From the NCBI GenBank assembly GCA_964035575.1, contig OZ037841.1, positions 1,488,001-1,552,000 of the forward strand: DNA of 64,000 bases. Reading direction: 5' to 3'. Made by a program: the position numbers and the translations under genes. Positions 30,355 through 39,585 of this stretch are shown piece by piece; positions within the stretch are counted from its first letter, which is position 1, and each line of letters starts with the position of its first letter. A model generated the notes under the pieces. It saw only the letters and a program-made list of their open reading frames with translations. It ran no database searches and was not told where the DNA came from. The stretch is from Rhynchopus sp. YZ270_cl-10. Taxonomy: Eukaryota > Euglenozoa > Diplonemea > Diplonemida > Diplonemidae.

Positions 30355-33300
30355 ATGGGAGGCCTGCGTGCTGTGTTGCTGTGTGCTCTGGGGCTGCTAG
30401 TGGGGCAAGGTGCGGCTGCGAATGTGCAGCTGACGGCGTGCTCTGAGGGGATGTGCACGGTGGCCGCGTCTGGCGGGGACGAGGCGTCTGTGCATGCGTG
30501 GAGTGTGTCGGGGCGGGTTGCTGTCAGTAGCGCTCTGCCGTGCACGTCGATGAGCGGGGGTGCTGTGACAGTGACACTGCGCGTTGCGGATAGGACACAC
30601 GTTGCCACGGAAGCGTCTCTGTGGCAGAGAGACGGCTGTGCGGAAGACATGTTTAGCCCGCGGTGGGAGCTGGCTGCCGTGTTCACAGACGGCCTGTCCG
30701 CGGCCGTGGGGGTGGACCTGCAGACAGCAGAGCTGCAGATGTCGTCGCACGTCGGGCCCTCGGGGTGGGCGGGCACGCTTGCAGGCACCGTCCCTGCGGC
30801 AGACCTCTTCGCAGGGCATGTGTCCGGACCGGCACCACTTGCGCTGTCAGCAACGTACACGACAACGGCGTCGGGGGTGGTATCCGCAGGAGCAGTGACA
30901 AGGGGGGCTGTGGGGGCGATGCTGCGTGGGGACGATGTGACGCTGACGACGGACGGCGTTGTGTTCTCGGGGTCGATGAGGACGGACGGGCGCAGAAGCT
31001 TCGGGGATGGTGCGCTGGTGGTCGGCGGGGTGCCGGCAGTGGGGAGTTTCCACTACGACCACGTGACGGAGAAGTTCGCTATGTCGGGTAGTGCCGGGAC
31101 GGTGACCGTCGGTGCAGGCTGCCCATGCGTAGTGGAGCTGCACAACTCAGCGGTTGTGATCGGGAAGGAGGCTGGTGGTGCCTGGGAAGGATGGGTCATG
31201 GGACAGGCACAGCTGTTCGGAGGTACACCGTTTGGAACACTTCCGTTTGCGGACGGAACGCTTGGGCCGCTGTCGCTGACGACAACGTTTGTGACGACAA
31301 GTGGTGTGCTGGACGGGGACCTGACGTTTGACCATGTGAAGGGCGATCCGTGCGCGCAGCCGACAGGGACGTACGCAGGGACGCTGAGTCTGGCGGGTGC
31401 GGCGGCGCTGGACTTCTCTGGGACGATGGCGTTTGACCGCTGCTCCGGGGTTGTGTCCGTGGAGGCGTCGGTACAGGCGGGTGTGTCGGGGTGGGTGGCA
31501 CCTGGGGCTGTGTCTGTGGAGGGCACACTTGCGCTGCGTGTTGCCAGCAGTGGGTTCTCGCACGCGGACGGTGTGCTGACGGCGTTGTCTGTGCAGACGT
31601 GGGCAGGGGCTGTGTCTGGGTCGCTTGCCTCTGGTGGTGCTGGTGGTGCGGAGGTGGCGTTTGAGGTGTCCTTCAACACAAGCCTCGACCACGCGAATGT
31701 GGAGGCGATGCTGTCGTACACAGACGAGCATCTGGTTGCGCGTGTGAAGGTGGGCTCCGACTGCACCGGGTCAGGGCTGGTGCAGGTGCACCTGCCTGCA
31801 GGGCTGCCTTCACTGGAAGTGCACGCGGTGTACAGGCGGGCGGTGTGCTCGGCAGAGAGCCATGCGTGGAAGTTGGAGGGCACGCTTGGGCAGGATATGC
31901 CGGTCGACTTTGCGGGGAAGACGCTTGTCCTGGCAGCACCGACGGTGCACGTGGCATCTGATGAGGAGGGTGCAAAGACTGTGGCGGTTGTGGCGGCGCT
32001 TGGGCCTTTTTCGGTGACGGCTGAGTTTGGCGACAACGTGCCATTCACGCTGACTGCGCGTGCGGGAGGCCCTGACGGTGCGGCAGTGACACCGAGGGCG
32101 TTCCTGGAGGCGCTGTCGGCTGGGGGTGTCTTTGGGGCAAACGTGGGGGCTGCACACGAGGTGCTGTTCTCGGGGCTGATGGACCTGTCGCTGTCGGAGG
32201 TGGTGGTGATGTTTGACTTTGACACACCGGCGGCTGCGCTCTACGCACGCGGGACGCTGTTCGGAGCAGACTTCAGCGTGCTGGTGTTAGCGGAGAAGCG
32301 CACCGGGACGTGGGAGTACGCAGCGGCGCTGACGGCAACGGGGCTGCAGCACCTGGACCTGCCTGGCGTGCTTGGGGGTGTTGTGGAGTCGCTTGCACCG
32401 GAGGCAGTGTCCGTGTCGGTGGCGACTGCGGCGCTGTCGTTTGACGGGCGCAGCATCCGTGACGGGTTCTGCGTGGGTGTGACGCTGCCGCTGGACAGGG
32501 GTGTGATGCACGACATTGCGGCCGTGGCGCCTGCGTCGCTGATGGCGCAGGCAGAGGCTGCAGGCGCAGGTGGTGTTGCTGGTGCACCTGCGGGCACGGT
32601 GACTGTCGTGGCAGCGCTCACAAGCTCAACGGAGATCCGCCTTCTGCTTGTGCTTGCTGGCGGAGTGGAGCTGGGGTCGGACGAGGTTGTCCTACGTGAG
32701 GCTGCCCTGCTGCTGGTGCTGTCGCACAGCGCACCTGCGTTTGGGTTCGAGGTTGTGATTGACCTGCACATGGATGACCGTGTGCTGACGGCAGCAGCGG
32801 GGCTTGAAGTGGGAGCGTCCGGGCTGACGCTGGCTGCGTCTGTGGACAGCAACCGGGAGTGGGCTGCGCCCTTCGGGATTGACGGTGTGGCGATTCTGTT
32901 CCCCCTTGGGCTGCGTCTGGGTGTGACGCCTGCAGGCGTGCTGTCGGAGTTTGCCCTGACCGGGGGTGTGCGGCTGAGCAGTGCCCGCGGGGAGGTGACG
33001 CTGAGTGTGAACCTGGCGGACCTGTCGGAGACGGCGTTCATGGTGGAGGTGACAAACCTGGACGTGCAGGACGTGCTGGAGGGGCTGCTCAACTGCCATG
33101 CCTGCACACAGGGTGTCGGGGAGGTGCTCACGGAGATGTCTGTTGCGCGCTTTGCGGCGTCGTTCAACGCAGACCCGGTGAACGCAGCGACCATCTCGTT
33201 TCCAGGGGACGTGGCTGTGGAGATCCCTGCGGGGGTGTCGATTGAGCTGACGGACCTGCGCCTGTGGGGTGTGGTGCGGGTGCGCCGTGCGTACTTTGCG

Positions 33301-35250
33301 CTGGACGCACATGGTGTGGAGGCGGCGTTTGAGGCAGACACGCTGAGGTGGGGCCCGCTGACCATCACGGATGCGGCAGGAAACCGGAACAAGGGGCCTG
33401 CGTTTGCGTTTGTGCTGCGTGACGACGAGCAGTCTCTGATGTTTGACGGGCGGGCGGAGGTGTTCGGGCAGTACGTGTCGCTGTACCTGCGTGTCGGGGA
33501 CAACTTCGCGGAGGGGCACTTTGAACTGTCGCTTGGGAGCCTGCGTGCGGAGGTGGAGATGACGAGTCTGGGGCGCCCTGGGCAGATCGGGTTCAGCAAC
33601 AGCGTGCGTGCAGAGTTTGAGTCGGACCTGCTTGGGGACCTTGCGCGTGCGGCGACGGAGTTCCTGCTGGGTGTTGCTGCGGAGATGCGGTCTGAGCTGG
33701 ACCAGGCACTCATCGATGTGAACAAGGCGGAGTCGAAGTGGGACGACGCTGTTGCGGACCTGGAGCAGGCGGAGAAGGACATGCGCAAGGAGATCAACGC
33801 TGCGTCGGCGGATGTGCGGGCTGCACGGAAGAAGGTGAACAGCTTCGACTGCGGCGACATCTGGGGCATCTCGGACATATGTGAGGTAGGGCTTGACATT
33901 GCAAGGGGGACGCTGACTGCGACGATCTCGACTCTCAACGCTGTGCGTGACGCAAGCGCTGCAGTGCTGCGCGGCTTTGCAGTCCTTGTGGACGAGTCAC
34001 GTGTGCTGCTCGACGTTGCGCGCGAGGTGCTGTCGTGGGCGCAGGCGGGTGTGGACGTCTTTGCCGACGTTGTGAGCGAGATTGGCGGGACGCTGGAGGA
34101 CATGCTCATTGTCCACGAGCTGATCTTCACGAGCGACGTGAGCAACAGGGCCGTCGCAGTGTCCTTCAGCCTCGACGCGACCTTCTTCGGGGAACGCTCG
34201 CAGGTCGGGTTCTCTGTGGGGATCAACTTTGACGAGCTTGTGGACATCATCACGGACTACCTTGTGCAGCTGTTCATTGGGACCTTCCCGGGTGCTGAGG
34301 ACGTTGTGGAGGCACCGCGTCCCGACACAGTGCTGCCGGTGGTGGTTGTGCTTGACGAGGCGGAGCGTGTTTACTCTGTTGCTGAGTACGTTGCCGAGAT
34401 CCGCACGCGCTCCGTGCACGTCGCCTCCGTGTCTGCAACGGGTCTGGCAGTGGTGCAGGAGGCGTGTGATCGCGTGGCGTTTATGTGCAAGATCATTATG
34501 CCGAGCATTGTGCAGCCCGTCATGTGCTCTGAGGCCGTCCTTACCGCCTCCTGCAACCTTGCGATCGCGAGTGTGAACCGAGACCTGTGGGCTAACGAGG
34601 TGCTCGTGTCTGCTGCACAGACGGGTGTGGCAGACCGCCTTGCCGCCACTGCGCGTGCCCTTGAGTTCTCGCGTATTTCGGAACAGCTGTGCGCCCTCTT
34701 GCCCCGAATCTGCATCCCGCCCACAACGTTGACGCTGGGCATGTGCCTCCCCTGCCCGTTGCTGCGCCCAACGCCAAACCCGACGCTGGAGGCTATGGTG
34801 ACGACGCTGCTGAAGGAGATGGTCATTGTGGGGATCACTGTGGAGCAGAAGAGCGCCGCCAAGCTTGCCGCCAGCATGAAGTACTACCAGGCGAAGGTCC
34901 GGTGTGCAATGATCAGGTGCAACGTGAAGACGAGCACACTGTCAGCGGACCTTGCGGCCTTGAGGAAGGCGGAGCACGAGCTGATGCTGGTGACTGCAGA
35001 GAAGAATGCTCTCGACGTGCCGCTGTTCGCTGCACTTGCGAAGACAAGCACCGTCGCTACGAGGGACGTCATTCTCCGTGCCGCTGTGCAGGAGGTCGTC
35101 ACACGTGAATACAACACTGCGGTTGCGAGGAACAGCAACTCCCGCTGCCCGGGCTGGTGGTGCACGTACAACGCACAGATGCTTGCTGTCACAGAGAAGT
35201 ACTACCAGCAGGCTGCTGTTTACTTCACATCCACGTCCACATCCACATAA
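30355..35250 (+). CDS. Giant secreted protein of unknown function
   Basis: The protein has 1631 residues. Residues 1-22 are a clear signal peptide (MGGLRAVLLCALGLLVGQGAAA). The next 1080 or so residues are rich in Ala, Gly, Val, Leu and Thr, with alternating beta-type segments and no recognisable domain, perhaps a repeated beta-sheet or lipid-transfer-like fold. From about nt 33660 the chain becomes helical and coiled-coil (AEMRSELDQALIDVNKAE, DLEQAEKDMRKEI, ADVRAARKKV). The last part holds Cys pairs (CALLPRICIPP, GMCLPCPLL) and ends in a Ser-Thr run. No membrane helix or GPI signal is evident, so it is probably secreted or lumenal. GC content is clearly higher than in neighbouring genes, and a 670-codon antisense frame (32241-34253) is a by-product of this. 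I do not recognise a family. Confidence 0.8.
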   Translation: MGGLRAVLLCALGLLVGQGAAANVQLTACSEGMCTVAASGGDEASVHAWSVSGRVAVSSALPCTSMSGGAVTVTLRVADRTHVATEASLWQRDGCAEDMFSPRWELAAVFTDGLSAAVGVDLQTAELQMSSHVGPSGWAGTLAGTVPAADLFAGHVSGPAPLALSATYTTTASGVVSAGAVTRGAVGAMLRGDDVTLTTDGVVFSGSMRTDGRRSFGDGALVVGGVPAVGSFHYDHVTEKFAMSGSAGTVTVGAGCPCVVELHNSAVVIGKEAGGAWEGWVMGQAQLFGGTPFGTLPFADGTLGPLSLTTTFVTTSGVLDGDLTFDHVKGDPCAQPTGTYAGTLSLAGAAALDFSGTMAFDRCSGVVSVEASVQAGVSGWVAPGAVSVEGTLALRVASSGFSHADGVLTALSVQTWAGAVSGSLASGGAGGAEVAFEVSFNTSLDHANVEAMLSYTDEHLVARVKVGSDCTGSGLVQVHLPAGLPSLEVHAVYRRAVCSAESHAWKLEGTLGQDMPVDFAGKTLVLAAPTVHVASDEEGAKTVAVVAALGPFSVTAEFGDNVPFTLTARAGGPDGAAVTPRAFLEALSAGGVFGANVGAAHEVLFSGLMDLSLSEVVVMFDFDTPAAALYARGTLFGADFSVLVLAEKRTGTWEYAAALTATGLQHLDLPGVLGGVVESLAPEAVSVSVATAALSFDGRSIRDGFCVGVTLPLDRGVMHDIAAVAPASLMAQAEAAGAGGVAGAPAGTVTVVAALTSSTEIRLLLVLAGGVELGSDEVVLREAALLLVLSHSAPAFGFEVVIDLHMDDRVLTAAAGLEVGASGLTLAASVDSNREWAAPFGIDGVAILFPLGLRLGVTPAGVLSEFALTGGVRLSSARGEVTLSVNLADLSETAFMVEVTNLDVQDVLEGLLNCHACTQGVGEVLTEMSVARFAASFNADPVNAATISFPGDVAVEIPAGVSIELTDLRLWGVVRVRRAYFALDAHGVEAAFEADTLRWGPLTITDAAGNRNKGPAFAFVLRDDEQSLMFDGRAEVFGQYVSLYLRVGDNFAEGHFELSLGSLRAEVEMTSLGRPGQIGFSNSVRAEFESDLLGDLARAATEFLLGVAAEMRSELDQALIDVNKAESKWDDAVADLEQAEKDMRKEINAASADVRAARKKVNSFDCGDIWGISDICEVGLDIARGTLTATISTLNAVRDASAAVLRGFAVLVDESRVLLDVAREVLSWAQAGVDVFADVVSEIGGTLEDMLIVHELIFTSDVSNRAVAVSFSLDATFFGERSQVGFSVGINFDELVDIITDYLVQLFIGTFPGAEDVVEAPRPDTVLPVVVVLDEAERVYSVAEYVAEIRTRSVHVASVSATGLAVVQEACDRVAFMCKIIMPSIVQPVMCSEAVLTASCNLAIASVNRDLWANEVLVSAAQTGVADRLAATARALEFSRISEQLCALLPRICIPPTTLTLGMCLPCPLLRPTPNPTLEAMVTTLLKEMVIVGITVEQKSAAKLAASMKYYQAKVRCAMIRCNVKTSTLSADLAALRKAEHELMLVTAEKNALDVPLFAALAKTSTVATRDVILRAAVQEVVTREYNTAVARNSNSRCPGWWCTYNAQMLAVTEKYYQQAAVYFTSTSTST

Positions 35251-36339
35251 ATAGACATTGTCGTTGTGGAAAACAACACCTTGTTGTGTGATATGCCTCC
35301 TCCCTTTCTCTTTCCCCCACGCTCTTTATATTAATTTTTATTTACTGTAACGCAGATTTGCGTGTGTGCGTCTCTTGCCCTTTGGAATGACACAACGCAC
35401 ACACATCGCTATGATGTTCATTTTTCTTTGCTCATTTCCCTTCCGAAAACAACAACAGCAGCAATTGCAGATAAGTGTTTCAAACCTGATCAACCTTTTC
35501 TTTCTTTCCCTTCTTTTACTCTTTTTTGTTTGTGTCAAACAGCAGGCAGCACCGCATATATCTGGAAGGTTGCGTTTCTTTCTTTGAAACGCTTCTTCCA
35601 CTTGGCAGATGCAGCCCTGTGTTGATGACTCCAAGCCACCACGTTGGCAGACACCCCACTTTCGTTCTTTTTTCTTTGTTTTGCGTTGTTTTCAAAGATG
35701 TGTGCGCAAACCGCTGCCATGAGGCTGAGGCTGAGGTTGTGGTTGTTGCGCATTCATTCAATCTTTCAAACATCGCGTTCCATTCCGTCCTTTCGTTCTT
35801 GGTGCTCTCGCCTACATGTCACATCCCGTAATAAGGATCGATGACTCTTTGGCCTAAAGCTCCAAACCCTTCTCCCACGCCCTCTTCGTGTATCCCTCAC
35901 ACCTGGTGCAACATGCAGTAGCGAACATGTCTCGGACACGTCTTTGCCCAGGCCTTATTATTTTTTTGGCGCACCGCCACCTAATTTGCTCATTTGCTTT
36001 TTTTTTTTTTATGCCCCACTGTGAGACGATGTTCCCGAGTAAAGCTCCATATTTGACAGAGTCATCTGCATTGTGTGGATCTGCTTTAATCTCGGGATGC
36101 ATTATTCATTTTCTGGATGTCTCGACCGAGAGGTTCTCCATATCTTTTGAACCCCTCCCTCCCTTCACTTTTCCTCCACTATTCCCAAAAAGTAAAATGC
36201 TTCTGAACTATTACCAACAAGAAACCACTCCCCACTTCCTCTCCATTCGTCACACTACCATTTCCCACAACTCAACAAACTACACACAAACCACCAACCA
36301 GAACACGACACGATAATTAACCTGGGAACACCCCACCCC
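35251..36339. other. Intergenic, no gene seen
   Basis: T-rich with many short overlapping frames on both strands but no protein-like one. No repeat family recognised. Confidence 0.4.
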
Positions 36340-36361
36340 CTTCACACCTCTTCTTCTGTAG
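36340..36361 (+). promoter_or_regulatory. Trans-splice acceptor for the PPR-like gene
   Basis: CTTCACACCTCTTCTTCTG then TAG with AG at 36360-36361. The 5' leader is 58 bases to ATG 36420. Confidence 0.55.
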
Positions 36362-36419
36362 GTATCTACTAGAGTAGGCATCTCACAAACTCCCTGACGA
36401 GGCAAATCATTTATTTTCA

Positions 36420-37481
36420 ATGAATTTGGCAGGATTTCGCGAGGTCTTCCAACGAGCCGGGGAACGTGCTACCGATGTACAGTGCTTGCGTCTCCTTACG
36501 ACACACCTTGCACCACGCCCGCCACAGCTCCGCCCTTTATCACGATATGACGAGATTGCGATGCTTTCCATTCTTCAGGAGTGGAACCGACCCTACGTTG
36601 TGTCCACCGCACTGCACATGCTGGACAACCTTGGCCGGCTAGAAGATGCGCACATCTATGCTGCTGCGGCAGCGTCCTTCACCCTAGCAGACGCACAACG
36701 CATCCTGAAGCACCACGGCATCACCACCTTTGACACCACCTCCTCCTTCGCACTTCTCCGCTCCTGCCGAAAAGCGCTCGACTCCCCCTCCGCAGAAGCC
36801 ATCATAAAGAAAATGCACGCCTCAAACATCCCAATCGAAAGCACCCACATCGCTGCCTTGATGTCCTGCTACAACGTTGATACTTCCTTTCGTCCAAAAA
36901 GAGAGACCCTCTTTCTTGACACACAAACCCGACCACTGAGGGTGACTGAAGCAGAGGCACAACGAAATGGTGAGAAGGTAGACGCATTGTACGATTCTGC
37001 AGAAAAAACGGACCGTATTGTGTCAGTTTACATCGAGCAGAACTATCGACGTACCAAATCACCGAGAGACGTTTTTGCACAGAACGCAGAAAAAGCGTTC
37101 TTCTCCCTCCACGCTGAGGAGAAAAAGAAGACACACCACCGAGGCCTCAAACCGCACCTCTGGCTTTCTCTGATGCGTGTCTTCGGGAAAACCCAAGATG
37201 CATCCAGTGCACGCAGTCTCCTCGCACTTTCTATAGACGAATCCGTTTCACTACCTCTTCTTAACAAAGAATACGCCAGGGCATTAGGCAGGGTTCCACC
37301 GGTAATGCAGAATGCGGTCAATGTACATGAAAGAAAGGAGCCTACAGAAGACGATTTCGTGTTTCTCAAAGATCTGAAAGGTCTGGAGGAACGACGAAGA
37401 AGAGAAGAAGAAGAAGAAGAAGAGGAGGAGGAAGGGAACGTTGCAGACAGCATTGTCGAAGCCTTGTCTCGGGATGCCTGA
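36420..37481 (+). CDS. PPR-like helical-repeat protein
   Basis: The protein has 353 residues. Helix-turn-helix segments (YDEIAMLSILQEWNRPYVVS, YAAAAASFTLADAQRILKHH, SFALLRSCRKALDSPSAEAI, HIAALMSCYNV) have the spacing and character of pentatricopeptide repeats, though individual motifs are weak. A basic middle (RRTKSPRDVFAQN) and a further helical repeat region follow, then a poly-Glu run (nt 37397-37434) close to the C-terminus. PPR proteins usually bind organellar RNA. An organellar targeting peptide is not obvious, although the N-terminus (MNLAGFREVFQRAGER) could form an amphipathic helix. Start at ATG 36420 after the acceptor at 36361. Confidence 0.6.
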   Translation: MNLAGFREVFQRAGERATDVQCLRLLTTHLAPRPPQLRPLSRYDEIAMLSILQEWNRPYVVSTALHMLDNLGRLEDAHIYAAAAASFTLADAQRILKHHGITTFDTTSSFALLRSCRKALDSPSAEAIIKKMHASNIPIESTHIAALMSCYNVDTSFRPKRETLFLDTQTRPLRVTEAEAQRNGEKVDALYDSAEKTDRIVSVYIEQNYRRTKSPRDVFAQNAEKAFFSLHAEEKKKTHHRGLKPHLWLSLMRVFGKTQDASSARSLLALSIDESVSLPLLNKEYARALGRVPPVMQNAVNVHERKEPTEDDFVFLKDLKGLEERRRREEEEEEEEEEGNVADSIVEALSRDA

Positions 37482-37547
37482 AGAGAGAGGGAAAAAGGGG
37501 CAAAAAAAATGTGGGTCTCCGGACTGATGTGTCAGTTTTTGGTGATT

Positions 37548-37652
37548 ATTTGATACCAATGAAGTGTTCTCCTCTCCGGTATTCGATAACCCGCGGGAGA
37601 ACCAGTTTCCTGCGTCCAATGAACGGTGAGGCGTTTGCACTTCTCTTTTGAT
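37548..37652 (+). repeat. Dispersed repeat unit C, copy 2
   Basis: GATACCAATGAAGTG, ATTCGATAACCCGCGG, then CCAATGAACGGTGAGGCGTT and GCACTTCTCTTTT match copy 1 at 7881 and copy 6 at 62165. Confidence 0.65.
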
Positions 37653-37795
37653 AACTCAGCAAGAGGCTGGGGTCTTTCTAACGTTTTCTCTTTTGATAGC
37701 AAATTCCGCTTCTCTTATTAGGTGGAGCAGTCTTGCAGCCTATTACAAAAAAAAATGTGCATGAGAAGCACATTCATCTTCTCAGGTTTTTTTAG

Positions 37796-37866
37796 TACCC
37801 TCCGCGATTCGATAAACCCCCCTACGGTGATTCGGCTGCGTCCACAGAGACATTTTGCACTTTTCA
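37796..37866 (+). repeat. Dispersed repeat unit C, diverged copy 3
   Basis: GCGATTCGATAAACCC, GGCTGCGTCC and TTTTGCACTTTTC keep the order of unit C parts. It is only 140 bases after copy 2. Confidence 0.45.
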
Positions 37867-38086
37867 ATTCTTTTCTAGCCTTTTTCAAGGAGGTTCTCTG
37901 AGATTACCTCTCCTTCTTTTCACCCTATTGGCTGCTGCTGCGGCGAAATAAAAAAAACTGTACACTATTTGCAAAACGTCTTCAATTTTAATCCCACTTT
38001 TTTTGATCCAACTCGCGCACCTCCTCTCTTCTCCACACATTTAACCATCTTCCTCAAAAAAAAAACATCCAGACATCACTCTCCAT

Positions 38087-39031
38087 ATGGCACCTCTATC
38101 GAAAGATGTTGTTGAGGATTTTCATAAAAACGGTCTTGCTATTGTAAAGGGGTTTGCTTCCAAGGAGCAATGTGCGGAGATGATGAAACGCATGGGGCAG
38201 CTCATTGAAGAATGGGACCCAGCTACGAGCGCGAACTCTGCGTTTAAATGTGCGAAGAACGTGAACATCACGAATGAGTACTTTTTCGACTCTGCAGACA
38301 AAATTCGCTTCTTCCTCGAACCTAAGGCAACCAACGAAGAGGGAATGCTCAAACCCGAGATCTCCAAGGAGCTTGCTGTCCACAAGGTAGGCCACGCATT
38401 GCATTGGTTGGACCCTGTCTTCCGGGAATACAGTTGCTCCACTGATGTGCTCGACCTTGCCACCTCCTTGGGGTACAAATCCCCGGTTCTCCCCCAATCC
38501 ATGTACATCTTCAAACAACCACGCATCGGAGACCCTGCAGTCATGCATCAAGACTCAACCTTCCTCCATACCACCCCACGCTGTTCGTGTCTTGGAATGT
38601 GGTTAGCCTTGGAAGATGCTACAGAAGAGAACGGATGTCTCTGGGGAAAGCCTGGGTCGCACAACGGAGGGGTACGTCGTCTCTTTGTAAGAAACCCCGA
38701 TTACTTTGAGAAGGGTGATAAAACTGCGACTCCGATTGTCTTTGAACCGATCGAAGGGGTAGAGCAAAACCCTGACGAAGGTGAGGCCTTTAACGACAAT
38801 GCTACAGCGCGTGCCCACGGATACGTCCCCTACCCAGTGCAGGCCGGAGACCTCGTTCTCATTCACGGTGAGGTGGACCATCTGTCATTCTCAAACTCAT
38901 CTGATAAATCTCGCCATTCCTACCAGCTTCATATGGTCGAAGGAGGCGACGTGGAATGGTCACCAAGGAATTGGATGCAATACCCGGAAGGGAAGGAATT
39001 TCCTAAGCTTGGGCAAAAGGAAACATTCTAA
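38087..39031 (+). CDS. PHYHD1: Phytanoyl-CoA dioxygenase domain protein, PHYHD1 type
   Basis: The protein has 314 residues, close to the usual length of PHYHD1. Iron(II)/2-oxoglutarate dioxygenase motifs are complete: the H-x-D pair His154 and Asp156 in VMHQDSTF, the distal His260 in LIHGEVDHLSFSN, and Arg276 in KSRHSYQLH for 2-oxoglutarate binding. CLWGKPGSHNGG and the C-terminal WSPRNWMQYPEG are also PHYHD1-like. There is no signal or peroxisomal targeting sequence at either end, so it is probably cytosolic. Family knowledge: PHYHD1 hydroxylates an unknown substrate, not phytanoyl-CoA. The ATG at 38087 starts directly with the conserved fold. Confidence 0.92.
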   Translation: MAPLSKDVVEDFHKNGLAIVKGFASKEQCAEMMKRMGQLIEEWDPATSANSAFKCAKNVNITNEYFFDSADKIRFFLEPKATNEEGMLKPEISKELAVHKVGHALHWLDPVFREYSCSTDVLDLATSLGYKSPVLPQSMYIFKQPRIGDPAVMHQDSTFLHTTPRCSCLGMWLALEDATEENGCLWGKPGSHNGGVRRLFVRNPDYFEKGDKTATPIVFEPIEGVEQNPDEGEAFNDNATARAHGYVPYPVQAGDLVLIHGEVDHLSFSNSSDKSRHSYQLHMVEGGDVEWSPRNWMQYPEGKEFPKLGQKETF

Positions 39032-39514
39032 AGTTTGAGAGAGTTTTTGGAGGGTGTTTTTGCTCCCACAGAAGGCCTCCCGTTGGAGGGTTAAGCTTCT
39101 GGATTGTTTTTTTTTGCTCAAGAGGTGAGTATTCTCTTAAGCAAGTTCAAGAAATAAAGTATTTCACAAAATTCAAAAAAAAATTATGCAATACCAAACA
39201 GCAGTCTTCTCAGATCGGATCTGCCGCAAGCAGCCTTTTGTTTTGGGATGACACAAAATTAATTAAAAAAAGGTAAAAAAAAAAACGCGGAAAAAAATAC
39301 AATTTAACTGAGATCCATGAACAAAAAAGCCCTTTATTTTCCCGCACAGTCTCCTCCCCTCCCTCTCTCCCTCCACTCACTACAAACCTCAGTTGGGAAA
39401 AATCGGGACTTTTTTTAAACCTTTGCATTTTTTTAGCTGTAGCTTTTCACCCAACCTTTCTTTTTACCTTGTCAGGTTGCAGCCTTCAGGGTTTTTAACT
39501 TTCGAAAAATACTT
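39032..39514. other. Intergenic, no gene seen
   Basis: A/T-rich, with several A runs and short frames only. Confidence 0.4.
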
Positions 39515-39556
39515 TGTTGGGTACACTGTCAGGGCTTTGTATTTCAACTCTACGTT
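39515..39556 (+). repeat. Dispersed repeat unit A, partial copy
   Basis: GGGTACACTGTCAGGGCTTT then GTATTTCAA matches the 3' half of unit A. It ends about 22 bases before the splice acceptor of the next gene, so it may supply part of that gene's upstream signal. Confidence 0.6.
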
Positions 39557-39579
39557 GTTTGCTTCTCTTCTATCATTAG
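39557..39579 (+). promoter_or_regulatory. Trans-splice acceptor for the WD-repeat gene
   Basis: TTTGCTTCTC and TTCTATCATTAG with AG at 39578-39579. Only six bases (AACTAG) separate it from ATG 39586. Confidence 0.55.
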
Positions 39580-39585
39580 AACTAG

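Larger units (their letters stand above)
37482..38086. other. Intergenic with two unit C repeats
   Basis: Unit C copies are at 37548-37652 and, diverged, at 37796-37866. The last 110 bases before ATG 38087 are pyrimidine-rich, with a possible acceptor AG at 38071-38072. Confidence 0.55.

Noticed and set aside
32241-34253. 670-codon antisense frame inside the giant secreted protein gene
   Set aside because: It arises from high GC and codon bias of the + strand gene; its translation is Ser/Thr/Ala/Arg-rich noise without domains, and no other gene is on the minus strand.
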